Shown one piece after another: positions 38,894 through 47,205 of a stretch of DNA of 64,000 bases. The stretch is taken from positions 1,984,001 to 2,048,000 of the forward strand of contig NZ_CP037934.1 in the NCBI RefSeq assembly GCF_004353225.1, written 5' to 3'. Within the stretch, counting starts at the first letter, position 1, and every line of letters begins with the position of its first letter. Below the pieces are notes generated by a model. It was given only the letters and a program-made list of their open reading frames with translations, was not told the DNA's origin and did no database searches. A program made the position numbers and the translations under genes. The stretch is from Marinobacter sp. JH2 (lineage in GTDB: Bacteria; Pseudomonadota; Gammaproteobacteria; Pseudomonadales; Oleiphilaceae).

Positions 38894-39634
38894 CTACTTC
38901 TCCGACTGGTTTGAGGTGGGCCCGTCCGGCGGTGGCAGTGTGGGCAACATAGCCCTCACATCGATGCGATGAGTAGCGAAAAAAGCTTCCGCAGCTTCAA
39001 TCAGAGTCGCTTCGTTTTTTAGTATGCCAAGATAGACTGGCCATTCTGCGTCTACCAAGTCCGTGGTGTAGGTGGTTGCGTCGAAATTCCCGTGCAAAGC
39101 CAGAAACTGGAACTGCACTTCGTTCATGACGATGAAATCACAACGCTTGAGCAGAAACATGCGAAGCATATGCTGGGCGTTGTAGGCGTCAAGGCGCTCC
39201 AGGTCGGTACCGATTCTTCGCTCGAGTTGATCACTGTAGACAAACCATTTATGAAGACAGATACGGCCCTTCAGGTCATCAAATGAAGTGGATTGTTGAC
39301 CTGGTTGCGCGAACACGCGGTCCCGCCAGGTAAACACCGGTCCGACGGCGTGCATTTGCTCAGGCGCTGGCATCCACAGCAGGTTGGCGAAAACGGCGTT
39401 GGCAAGCCCATGTTCCAGAGCCCAGACTAGGCGCTTGCGCGCCATCGGTCGGAAATGGGTGTTGATACCGGCCTCCAAAGCGAACTCGTTCATCACTTCA
39501 ACGAAAATGCCTTTGTTTAGATTTTTACCGTAATAAAACGGCAGAAAACCATCGTCCGCCCCCATAATCCGTAGCGTTTGGGACGACACGGGAAGTATCC
39601 ACAAAGCTAAAATAAACAGTAAGCCTATTCTCAT
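38894..39634 (-). CDS. Periplasmic solute-binding-like protein (SBP_bac_3 type)
   Basis: A 246-residue protein with a signal peptide (MRIGLLFILALWILPVSSQT). It has the two-lobe pattern of the small polar-amino-acid binding family: LRIMGADDGFLPFYYGKN in lobe one and ICLHKWFVYSDQLERRIGTD in the hinge region. No ABC permease or sensor kinase domain is attached or adjacent. Similar orphan proteins in marine gammaproteobacteria are annotated only as transporter substrate-binding domain proteins. Ligand and partner unknown. Confidence 0.78.
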   Translation of the reverse strand: MRIGLLFILALWILPVSSQTLRIMGADDGFLPFYYGKNLNKGIFVEVMNEFALEAGINTHFRPMARKRLVWALEHGLANAVFANLLWMPAPEQMHAVGPVFTWRDRVFAQPGQQSTSFDDLKGRICLHKWFVYSDQLERRIGTDLERLDAYNAQHMLRMFLLKRCDFIVMNEVQFQFLALHGNFDATTYTTDLVDAEWPVYLGILKNEATLIEAAEAFFATHRIDVRAMLPTLPPPDGPTSNQSEK

Positions 39635-39754
39635 TGAGCCCCCTCAGGTGACGGAGATAACCTCACTGTCACAACCAGAAAGAAAGCACACTTTGATAAC
39701 AGTGGCATTCCCGGGAAAGTTCTTTCGCCTAAAACGCAGTTTTACTGGAGCCGG

Positions 39755-41380
39755 CTATTCAATCATTCTGAACTGCCCACCGGTTGACAAGCAGGCTTCC
39801 CTCACTTGCTCCGGCTCTGAGCCATAGAGGTAGTCATGGGTGTCCGTTTCTCCTATCGCACTCTGATGACGACAAATAGCCTGGCGGGTCGAACTGTCAC
39901 AGCTGGTAATCAGTTTATTGCCACCTTGGGCGCACTGCGCCTTGAACTGCTCACTTTTGCTGCGACTGTTAAGCTTGTAATCGACACACATGAAACTCCC
40001 GGGGGCATAGCAACTTAACCGAAAAACGCCTTCATCATCACTGTTAACGGTCTGATTGACCTTTCCCGCCCCCTCAGCCACCTGCTGCTGCATTGTATTC
40101 ATGTTTTCGCCATCACCGCTGGTCAACACATCGGCTGCAAACGCACTGCCAATATCGACTTTGGAGGTGTCTGAAATTCCCGATGTGCCGACCACAGCAG
40201 CACCAGCAGCCAGTGCTACGATCTTCCCGAAATCAACGTCTCCGCTCGTTTCGACGCCATCATCGATCAATTGGCCATTGGCATAAAATTCCGTGAACTC
40301 ACCTGTTCTTCCACCCACCATGGCCTGTCTGCGTACCCTGAATGCACCATCCCGTTTGCCGTCCAAATAAGTTCCGACATAGGCTTCATTATTATCATCA
40401 GGCGCCGTACTTTCTCCATAGGTCTTGCCGTTGCGCTTGCCATCCTCCCAGTGGCCAACAGTCAAACCTGTCAGGCCATTCGTCCATGCCCCCGCGCCAT
40501 TCAATTTTCCCTCCACAAAATGACCGATCCAAACATTCTCTACTTCATCTCCCTGCCAAGGTTTGGGCCGCTGTATGGCACCGAACCCGTCCAGTCGCCC
40601 GCTTTTGAATTTGCCAATGGACTTGACGATCATCGCGTTGCTATGGCCCCAGATATTTATACCAAAACCGTGTCTCTGCGCCTGGTCATTATAGTCACCG
40701 TATCGATGCCACTGAAAACCGTTGTCATGGAATTCCGTCGTAAGCAGACGGGCGATACGAGCCTCGCCGGGAGCATCGCCAAGCTGGATAATCGGGTTAC
40801 CATCCTCCAGAGTCATGGTAAACACCCCCTCAATCATTACGCCCTGCTCGAACCGGCCTACAAATTGCGCGTTAAGTTTTTCATCGACCGCTTTACCAAC
40901 CCCGTGAGCAAGCCCATCGACACATCGCCCGTTAATAAAGGTCCAATCGAACTGATCCGGAGCCGCCTCTTGGTTGACTATAAAAGCCCCACTATCTACT
41001 AGAGTACATTCCGTCTGTGAATCGACATGAGGGTAACGAGCCGCTACTGTCGCACTATAACCGGCACGAACAAGATTGATAGCCTCCATCATTTCCTGCT
41101 TATTAAAACGAGCCTGAAAGTTATTAATGATGGCGGCATTGCGAGGGCCGAAGGTGAGCGCGTAAGACTCGCCAAGTAGGTATTCAGCCATAGCAATGGT
41201 CCGAATTCTTTCCTCGAGGTCTTGTAGTTCGGGTTCGGTGATATAGGGGTTAGAGCCCATATCTTGCAGACCAGAAACAAAATCTTCGTGATAACCCAGC
41301 GCGCAGCCAGCCAATACTAACGACACGACTAACAACAGAGGTGCGACAATGTATTTAGACATCATTTTCCTCAACAACAT
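39755..41380 (-). CDS. MORN-repeat lipoprotein of unknown function
   Basis: A 541-residue protein with a lipoprotein signal (YIVAPLLLVVSLVLAGC, lipobox LAGC). ATGs at 41380, 41365 and 41362 are all possible starts; 41362 has the best-spaced AGGAAA. After a helical region to about 110, degenerate MORN-like strands recur at about 215-365 (QRHGFGINIW, GRLDGFGAIQ, GKLNGAGAWTNG, GKRNGKTYGES, GKRDGAFRVRR). The C-terminal part is cysteine-containing, with CMCVDY-type and other pairs suggesting disulfides in the periplasm or on the surface. It stands alone. MORN repeats often bind lipids or other proteins; no function can be assigned. Confidence 0.78.
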   Translation of the reverse strand: MLLRKMMSKYIVAPLLLVVSLVLAGCALGYHEDFVSGLQDMGSNPYITEPELQDLEERIRTIAMAEYLLGESYALTFGPRNAAIINNFQARFNKQEMMEAINLVRAGYSATVAARYPHVDSQTECTLVDSGAFIVNQEAAPDQFDWTFINGRCVDGLAHGVGKAVDEKLNAQFVGRFEQGVMIEGVFTMTLEDGNPIIQLGDAPGEARIARLLTTEFHDNGFQWHRYGDYNDQAQRHGFGINIWGHSNAMIVKSIGKFKSGRLDGFGAIQRPKPWQGDEVENVWIGHFVEGKLNGAGAWTNGLTGLTVGHWEDGKRNGKTYGESTAPDDNNEAYVGTYLDGKRDGAFRVRRQAMVGGRTGEFTEFYANGQLIDDGVETSGDVDFGKIVALAAGAAVVGTSGISDTSKVDIGSAFAADVLTSGDGENMNTMQQQVAEGAGKVNQTVNSDDEGVFRLSCYAPGSFMCVDYKLNSRSKSEQFKAQCAQGGNKLITSCDSSTRQAICRHQSAIGETDTHDYLYGSEPEQVREACLSTGGQFRMIE

Positions 41381-41904
41381 TTAGAAGTTAGATGCCGATC
41401 CGTGCAGAAGCACGACACGCTGATCAAAGAAACCAAGCGATAGCCTCTCCAACACATCCTCGTCGGATACTGGTCATGGAGGCCGCAGGCCGGAACGTAC
41501 TTGATTGACGTGTTAAACCTTTTTTCGTCTAACTGTAGTGATAGCGGAATGCTCCACGACTGTCCATTCACCACTATTGCGCGACAATCGTTTACCTAGC
41601 TTAGGGTAGTCAGTCACATCTTGCTCAAGGCGTTGGCCGATAGGTACATGATTTCCACATCTCCTTTGGGCACAACACCCAAAACAGCGGCGCGCTTTAG
41701 CGCGTCCAACCCACAGGGTGATGCTGCCTTTGCTTGTTAAGTTTATCCCTTCCCGATGACTCTTATAACAGCCAATTATACGAACGCGTTCGTATAATTC
41801 CGTGACTTGGGCAGGTATCGATCTTTGCGCAGAGGTGGGAATGCAGTAGTGGCGCTGCCCCACCGGCACATCATTGCGTGCCGGAAAGGACAGGACAGGT
41901 CTAA
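41381..41904. other. 524-bp intergenic region with an orphan operator-like palindrome
   Basis: I see no convincing gene. A 118-codon minus-strand frame at 41513-41869 has unusual composition, many Arg/Cys residues and no recognisable motif. The region holds CGCGCTTTAGCGCG at 41690-41703, a 26-bp perfect palindrome at 41774-41799 and a CCGGCAC/GTGCCGG stem at 41863-41884 after livM. It may be decayed accessory DNA. Confidence 0.6.
41774..41799. promoter_or_regulatory. Perfect 26-bp palindrome, TetR-operator-like
   Basis: The core is ATACGAACGCGTTCGTAT, extended by four bases of dyad symmetry on each side, so all 26 bases pair. The half-site TACGAACG resembles many TetR-family operators. No regulator gene adjoins it, and the nearest downstream starts are hundreds of bases away. 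Confidence 0.6.
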
Positions 41905-42900
41905 TTAGCCAATATTTTTCTTAATGAACTTCTGAATCTCGCCCACAATACCGCTGCGGAAAGCCAGTACGGTGAGCACGAAGATGCCACCAAGTATCGG
42001 GTCAACCCAATCCCGGAGCGGCCCCTGGGCCAACTGATATTCCACGTTAACCACGAAGGTAGCGCCAACAACCGGGCCAAGCAGCGTGCCCATGCCGCCC
42101 ACCAGCGTCATCAGAATGACTTCGCCCGACATGTGCCAGTGAGCGTCGTTCAGAGAGGCTAATTGGAACACCACAGACTTCATGGAACCGGCCAGCCCGG
42201 CCAATGCAGCCGAAATAACAAAGGCGAGGATTTTATAGCGATCCACGTTGTAACCCAGAGATACCGCGCGCGGCTCGTTTTGTTTGATCGCCTTCAGCAC
42301 CTGACCGTAGGGACTACTGACGATTCGCTGCACCAGCAGGTAACAGCCAATGAACATCGCCAGCACGAAGTAGTACATGTTCAGGTTATCTTCTAGATCG
42401 AGCACCCCGAACAACTTGCCTCGCGGAATACCGTGCATACCGTCTTCACCGCCAGTGAAGTCAGACTGCACGTAGAAGAAGAACACCAACTGCGCCAGAG
42501 CCAAGGTGACCATGGCAAAGTAAATCCCCTGCCGGCGAATAGACAGCAACGCAAACGCAGTGCCCATCACGGTCGCCGCCAGCGTACCAGCGATGATCCC
42601 CATCTCCGTCGTCAAGCCAGAGTAGTTACTGAGGAGATAGCCGGTGGTGTAACCACCCGTGGCGAGAAACGCCGCATGGCCAAAGGACAGCAAGCCGGTG
42701 AACCCGAACAACAGGTTGAAAGCTACCGCAAACAGAGCGAAGCACAGGATCTTCATCAGGAATACTGGGTACAGCGCGAAGGGCGCTGCCAGTAACAGCA
42801 ACAGCAAGACGCCATTGACCATCATTTTTTTGCGGTCTTGGGATTTTTGTTGCGCAACAATGGCCTTGTGAACGTCGGCAGAGTTAACAGAGTTATTCAC
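41905..42900 (-). CDS. livM: Branched-chain amino acid ABC transporter permease LivM
   Basis: A 331-residue inner-membrane permease with about nine helices. The LivM pattern FNLLFGFTGLLSFGHAAFLATGGYTTGY is intact, as is the EAA-like loop around GQVLKAIKQNEPRAVSLGYN. It pairs with LivH (2 bp apart) to form the membrane channel of the liv importer. The N-terminal 30 residues are charged and cytosolic, ahead of VNGVLLLLLLAAPFALYPVFL. It is last in the liv operon; a small stem lies 20 bp downstream. Confidence 0.94.
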   Translation of the reverse strand: MNNSVNSADVHKAIVAQQKSQDRKKMMVNGVLLLLLLAAPFALYPVFLMKILCFALFAVAFNLLFGFTGLLSFGHAAFLATGGYTTGYLLSNYSGLTTEMGIIAGTLAATVMGTAFALLSIRRQGIYFAMVTLALAQLVFFFYVQSDFTGGEDGMHGIPRGKLFGVLDLEDNLNMYYFVLAMFIGCYLLVQRIVSSPYGQVLKAIKQNEPRAVSLGYNVDRYKILAFVISAALAGLAGSMKSVVFQLASLNDAHWHMSGEVILMTLVGGMGTLLGPVVGATFVVNVEYQLAQGPLRDWVDPILGGIFVLTVLAFRSGIVGEIQKFIKKNIG

Positions 42901-42902
42901 GG

Positions 42903-43790
42903 CTATGCCTCCTTACCGAACAGGCCGTTGGGGCGGAACATCAGTACAACAACCATCACAAGGAAGATGACAGCCGAGGACGCAGGCGGATAGAAGGTTT
43001 TGGTTAACCCTTCAATAACCCCCATCAGGATACCCGTGATAATGGCGCCGCCAATGGACCCCATGCCACCGATCACCACCACCGCAAACACCACAATGAG
43101 TGTATTGGAGCCCATCACCGGGGTTACTGAGTATATAGGCGCTGCAAGCACACCTGCGAAGGCGGCCAGCATCACACCAAACCCATAAGTCAGGCTGACC
43201 AGAAGCGGTACATTGATGCCAAAGCCCTGCATGAGCTGGGAGTCTTCGGTGCCAGCCCGGAGATAAGCACCCAGTTTGGTTTTTTCGATCACAAACCAGG
43301 TTCCGAAGCACACCAGCAGGGCCACTACGATTACCCACGCTCGATAGTAGGGTAAAAACATGAAGCCGAGATTGATGCCACCTTTAAACAGATCTGGCAT
43401 GGAATATCGCAAACCCGACACGCCGTATATGTTGGTTAGCACGCCCTGAATAATAAGCGCGACACCGAATGTCAGGAGCAAGCTGTAGATATGATCCTGG
43501 CCGGCGATGCGCCGAAGCAGGAAATATTCGATGAGTATCCCGAAGGCACCCACCAGCAACGGGGCAACGAAGAGTGCTACCCAGTAGTTGACTCCCATCA
43601 GATCAAATAGAACGACGGTCACCAAGGCACCAAGCATGTACATGGCACCATGGGCAAAGTTGATAATCTTGAGCAGGCCAAAAATAACTGCGAGGCCAAG
43701 GCTCAACAGTGCGTAAAACGCGCCGTTGATAACGCCGATCAATAGCTGGCCGGAAAGCACAGCAAGGGGGACGCCGAAAATCATGGTCAT
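42903..43790 (-). CDS. livH: Branched-chain amino acid ABC transporter permease LivH
   Basis: A 295-residue permease with GVINGAFYALLSLGLAVIFG and the LivH signature INFAHGAMYMLGALV in the first helices. The coupling loop is LRAGTEDSQLMQGFGINVPL. It lies after a hairpin that separates it from the binding-protein gene. It pairs with LivM. Confidence 0.94.
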   Translation of the reverse strand: MTMIFGVPLAVLSGQLLIGVINGAFYALLSLGLAVIFGLLKIINFAHGAMYMLGALVTVVLFDLMGVNYWVALFVAPLLVGAFGILIEYFLLRRIAGQDHIYSLLLTFGVALIIQGVLTNIYGVSGLRYSMPDLFKGGINLGFMFLPYYRAWVIVVALLVCFGTWFVIEKTKLGAYLRAGTEDSQLMQGFGINVPLLVSLTYGFGVMLAAFAGVLAAPIYSVTPVMGSNTLIVVFAVVVIGGMGSIGGAIITGILMGVIEGLTKTFYPPASSAVIFLVMVVVLMFRPNGLFGKEA

Positions 43791-43850
43791 ATTGCTTTCT
43801 CCACAAGCAGTGCAGGCGTTGTTGTTATTCTGTCAGTCAGTCGGTCACGA

Positions 43851-43882
43851 CCCGGCAAAGCCTTTGACAAAGCTTTGCCGGG
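43851..43882 (-). other. Intercistronic hairpin between the binding-protein gene and livH
   Basis: Arms CCCGGCAAAGC and GCTTTGCCGGG (11 bp, perfect) enclose CTTTGACAAA. There is no T-run after the stem on the minus strand, so it is more likely an RNA-stabilising or partial attenuation hairpin than a terminator. It begins 15 bp after the upstream stop. Confidence 0.6.
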
Positions 43883-43896
43883 TAACCTGAGCTAAC

Positions 43897-45108
43897 TTAC
43901 ATATTCACCAGTTTGCACTTGCTCTCAGAGAGCGGGCGGTAAGCTTCGTCAGCCGGGATGGTCCGCAGGATCTTATACAAATCCCAGTCAGACTTGGACT
44001 CGGCCGGTGTTTTCACCTCCGCCAAATACATGTCGTGCACCATGCGGCCATCAACTCGGATGGTTCCGTTCTTAGCAAACATGTCGTTGATGGGGGTATC
44101 CATCATTTGCTTACGCACGGTTTGAGCATCGTCGGAACCAGCTGCCGCTACTGAGTTCAGGTAATGCAGTGCGCTGGAGTATATGCCAGCGTGGACCATG
44201 GTCGGGCGTACACCGGTTTCTTCCATGAAGCGATCGGACCATTCGCGGGTTTCATCGTTCATGTCCCAGTACCAGCCCGTTGTCAGCTGGATACCCTGTG
44301 CCGTCTCAGCACCCAGTGCGTGAACGTCGGTTAAGAACAGCAGCAGTGCAGCGAGGGTTTGGCCAGACTGAGTCAATCCGAATTCACTGGCGGTGGTGAT
44401 GGCGTTGGTGGTGTCAGCGCCCGCATTGGCCAATCCCACCACATCCGCTCCTGAAGCTTGGGCCTGCAGAATGAACGATGAGAAATCTTGGGTCGGGAAT
44501 GGATGGCGCACCGCACCAATCACCTCACCACCGTTTGCCTCAACAACTTGCCGGACGTCGCTTTCCAGCGAATGTCCAAACGCGTAGTCGGCCGTCAGCA
44601 TGTACCAGGTCTTGCCACCTTCTTTGACCACGGCACTGGCGGTGCCGTTGGCCAGCGGATAGGTGTCGTAAACGTAGTGGATATGGTTCGGCGTGCAGTG
44701 CTCATTGGTGATACTGGATGCCGCCGAGCCAGAAATAATCCCAAGGCGATCGTTCTCTTCCAGAATTTTACTGACGGCGATCGATACGGAAGACGCCACC
44801 ATACCGGCCACCATATCGACGTCTTCGTTTTCAACCCAACGTCTGACCGTGCTTGAAGAAGTATCGGGGCTGTTTCGGTCATCAGCACTCACCACTTCGA
44901 TTTTAGATCCGTTCACCGTGCCGCCATAATCTTTGACCGCCATCTCAAGCGCTTTCAGACCGTTCGGACCGGCCAGATCGCGGTAGGTGCCGGACATGTC
45001 AGCCAGATAGCCTATCTTTACGGTTTTGTTCGAGATCTCCGCCTGAGCACCACCCACCATCAGGGCTGATGCAACGGCTGAAGCAAGAAGTTTTTTCATC
45101 ATTGTCAT
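43897..45108 (-). CDS. livK: Branched-chain amino acid ABC transporter, periplasmic binding protein
   Basis: A 403-residue type I periplasmic binding protein with a signal peptide (KKLLASAVASALMVGGAQA). The mature start is EISNKTVKIGYLADMSGTYRD, typical of the Peripla_BP_6 group, and the hinge region reads AGMVASSVSIAVSKILEE. GGAGAT lies eight bases before the ATG at 45108. It is somewhat longer than E. coli LivK (about 370). Placed between livF and livH, it should deliver ligands to the LivHM permease. Ligand specificity within this family ranges from branched-chain amino acids to amides and aromatic acids. Confidence 0.9.
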   Translation of the reverse strand: MTMMKKLLASAVASALMVGGAQAEISNKTVKIGYLADMSGTYRDLAGPNGLKALEMAVKDYGGTVNGSKIEVVSADDRNSPDTSSSTVRRWVENEDVDMVAGMVASSVSIAVSKILEENDRLGIISGSAASSITNEHCTPNHIHYVYDTYPLANGTASAVVKEGGKTWYMLTADYAFGHSLESDVRQVVEANGGEVIGAVRHPFPTQDFSSFILQAQASGADVVGLANAGADTTNAITTASEFGLTQSGQTLAALLLFLTDVHALGAETAQGIQLTTGWYWDMNDETREWSDRFMEETGVRPTMVHAGIYSSALHYLNSVAAAGSDDAQTVRKQMMDTPINDMFAKNGTIRVDGRMVHDMYLAEVKTPAESKSDWDLYKILRTIPADEAYRPLSESKCKLVNM

Positions 45109-45180
45109 TGTTATATCTCCGATACTGTCTTGCGTTGGTTCGTTTTGTTGTTGCTTTTGTTACTCTCGATCTTTCCGGGT

Positions 45181-45900
45181 TCAGACCCCCAGATAGCCAT
45201 CCAGCACCGACTGCTTGGCAGCGAGTTCGTTGGCGTGAATTTCTTCTACAATTTGGCCATGCTCCATCACGTAATGCCGATCGGCCAGCGGCGCTGCAAA
45301 ATGAAAGTTTTGCTCGACCAGAACGATGGTCAGGCCTTTGTTTTTAAGCGCGATAAGCACCTCTCCCAGTTTCTCGACGATAACGGGTGCGAGTCCTTCA
45401 GTGATTTCGTCCAGCAACAGCATGTTGGCGCCCGTGCGCAGAATCCGCGCCATAGCCAGCATTTGCTGCTCACCTCCCGATAGCTTGGTACCTTGACTAA
45501 ACCGACGCTCGTAAAGGTTCGGGAACATGGTGTAAATTTCTTCGAGGCTTAGACCACCGCTCCGAACAACCGGCGGCAGCGTCAGGTTCTCCTGCACGCT
45601 GAGCGACGCAAAAATACCTCTGTGTTCAGGGCAATATCCCACACCCAATCGGGCAATGTGGTGGGGTGCGCACCGCATGGTGTCTTCACCGTTGATCGAA
45701 ATAGTGCCGGTACGCCGTCCCACCATGTTCATGATGGCTTTAAGAGTAGTACTTCGTCCTGCGCCATTGCGGCCCAGCAAGGTCACCAACTCGCCTCGAT
45801 TCACCACCATGTCGATGCCGTGCAGAATGTGCGATTCGCCGTAAAAAGCGTGCAACCCAGAGAGACGTAATTGTTCGTACTCACGATCCGAGTGACTCAT
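45181..45900 (-). CDS. livF: Branched-chain amino acid ABC transporter ATPase LivF
   Basis: A 239-residue ABC ATPase. The Walker A loop reads LLGRNGAGRSTTLKAIM, so the usual lysine is arginine. The signature motif LSGGEQQMLAMARIL, Walker B LLLDEITEGLAP and the H-loop region VLVEQNFHFA are present. It overlaps livG by four bases and precedes the binding-protein gene by 72 bp. It works with LivG on the LivHM permease. Confidence 0.94.
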   Translation of the reverse strand: MSHSDREYEQLRLSGLHAFYGESHILHGIDMVVNRGELVTLLGRNGAGRSTTLKAIMNMVGRRTGTISINGEDTMRCAPHHIARLGVGYCPEHRGIFASLSVQENLTLPPVVRSGGLSLEEIYTMFPNLYERRFSQGTKLSGGEQQMLAMARILRTGANMLLLDEITEGLAPVIVEKLGEVLIALKNKGLTIVLVEQNFHFAAPLADRHYVMEHGQIVEEIHANELAAKQSVLDGYLGV

Positions 45901-46703
45901 TGGGCGGCCTCCACATTGTCGTCCTCGGCACCCGCAACGCCGCGCTCTCCGCTGCCATCGCTGCCCATATACACTTCTCTAACCTTCGGGTCGGCGGAAA
46001 CGGTCTGATAATCGCCTTCTGTCAGAACGGCACCTTGGGCAAGCACGGTGATCCGATCACACAATTTACTCACCACGCTGAGGTTATGTTCCACCATCAA
46101 TACGGTGCGGCCTTGAGCGGCCTTACGAACAAGTTCAACCACTCTGTCTACATCTTCGGAACCCATGCCCTGCGTAGGCTCATCCAGCAACAGAAGTTCC
46201 GGCTCCATAGCCAGAGTGGTTGCCAGCTCCAACGCCCTTTTTCGGCCATAGGCCAGCTCAACGGTTGTGGTGTTGGCGTAGTCCGCCAGGCCGACCGATT
46301 CCAGCAATTCCATGCTGCGTTCATTAAGCTTGTTCAGAGAATTGCCGCTTTTCCAAAAGCTGAAGGACGTACCTTCTGCGGTTTGTAACGCCACACGGAT
46401 ATTCTCTAGTGCCGTCATGTGAGGAAATACCGCAGATATCTGAAAGGAACGGATGATGCCCTTTCGGGCTATAGCGGGCGATTTCAACGACGTGATGTCT
46501 TCACCCTTGTAAAGAATCTGACCGCGAGTAGGGATCAGGAATTTGGTGAGCAGGTTGAACACCGTAGTCTTGCCGGCCCCGTTGGGTCCGATCAGAGCAT
46601 GGATGTCTCCCTGGCGGATCTTCAGATTGACGTCATTAACGGCAATGAAGCCCTTGAATTCCTTGATCAGGTTGCGGGTCTCGAGAACGTACGGTTCACT
46701 CAT
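45897..46703 (-). CDS. livG: Branched-chain amino acid ABC transporter ATPase LivG
   Basis: A 268-residue ABC ATPase with canonical Walker A ALIGPNGAGKTTVFN. The family-typical insert around AIARKGIIRSFQISAVFPHMTALEN follows. The degenerate signature stretch AYGRKRALELATTLAM, Walker B LLLDEPTQGMG and VLMVEHNLSVV are visible. It is the first gene of the liv operon, 52 bp after a perfect 16-bp LiuR-type palindrome. The C-terminal 25 residues are acidic and unlike the E. coli protein. Confidence 0.94.
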   Translation of the reverse strand: MSEPYVLETRNLIKEFKGFIAVNDVNLKIRQGDIHALIGPNGAGKTTVFNLLTKFLIPTRGQILYKGEDITSLKSPAIARKGIIRSFQISAVFPHMTALENIRVALQTAEGTSFSFWKSGNSLNKLNERSMELLESVGLADYANTTTVELAYGRKRALELATTLAMEPELLLLDEPTQGMGSEDVDRVVELVRKAAQGRTVLMVEHNLSVVSKLCDRITVLAQGAVLTEGDYQTVSADPKVREVYMGSDGSGERGVAGAEDDNVEAAQ

Positions 46704-46754
46704 GAGCCACTCGACCTTTTTATTGTTGTCTTTATGAACTAACCACAGGTTAGA

Positions 46755-46770
46755 TTTACGTGCACGTAAA
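46755..46770. promoter_or_regulatory. LiuR-like operator upstream of livG
   Basis: TTTACGTGCACGTAAA is a perfect 16-bp palindrome 52 bp before livG and 10 bp after the end of the thioesterase gene. It is the most symmetric of the four related sites in the window. Confidence 0.78.
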
Positions 46771-46779
46771 CGTCAAGAA

Positions 46780-47205
46780 CTAATTTTGGTTTTTATTTGG
46801 CGGAATCGAATAGGTAAGGGTGGAGTGGGCCACCGGCTCTGTCATTCCTTCCGAATAGATAAAAACATCACCAACTGCCATGGTCCGACCCACTTTTAGC
46901 AACGATGCTTTAGCCCGAATCGGCATGTGGGCAACCGGTTTTCTCAGGAAGTTAATATTAAGATTAGTCGTTACTGCCAACGGCACCAGTCCAATTTTTC
47001 CAAGCAGAGCGGCGTACATAGCCACATCCGCCAGCGCCATCATCGCCGGTCCGGAAACGGTGCCACCCGGGCGCAGGTGAACTTCATCCACTTTCAGCAC
47101 CATTTCCGCCCAGCCATCTCCAAGATCCGCCAAAGCGCCATAAGCGGCACCTTGGGGAAAATGGTCTTCGAGGAAGGCGTTTAGTTCCTCGAAGCTGACT
47201 TTCAT
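46780..47205 (-). CDS. PaaI-type thioesterase (hotdog fold)
   Basis: A 141-residue hotdog protein with GGTVSGPAMMALADVAMYAAL (the helix carrying the acid residue) and TNLNINFLRKP, the usual second motif. Such enzymes hydrolyse acyl-CoA esters. It overlaps the upstream acyl-CoA synthetase gene by four bases, so a ligase and a thioesterase are co-made, possibly to control CoA availability. The substrate is unknown. Confidence 0.88.
   Translation of the reverse strand: MKVSFEELNAFLEDHFPQGAAYGALADLGDGWAEMVLKVDEVHLRPGGTVSGPAMMALADVAMYAALLGKIGLVPLAVTTNLNINFLRKPVAHMPIRAKASLLKVGRTMAVGDVFIYSEGMTEPVAHSTLTYSIPPNKNQN

Noticed and set aside
41388..41743. GTTRRRY and RYYYAAC heptamers suggesting integron attC sites
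   Set aside because: The heptamers do not pair into an attC-like fold, spacing is inconsistent and no integrase or cassette gene is present.
41513..41869. 118-codon minus-strand frame after livM
   Set aside because: Arg/Cys-rich composition, no recognisable motif and no ribosome-binding site; more likely non-coding or decayed.
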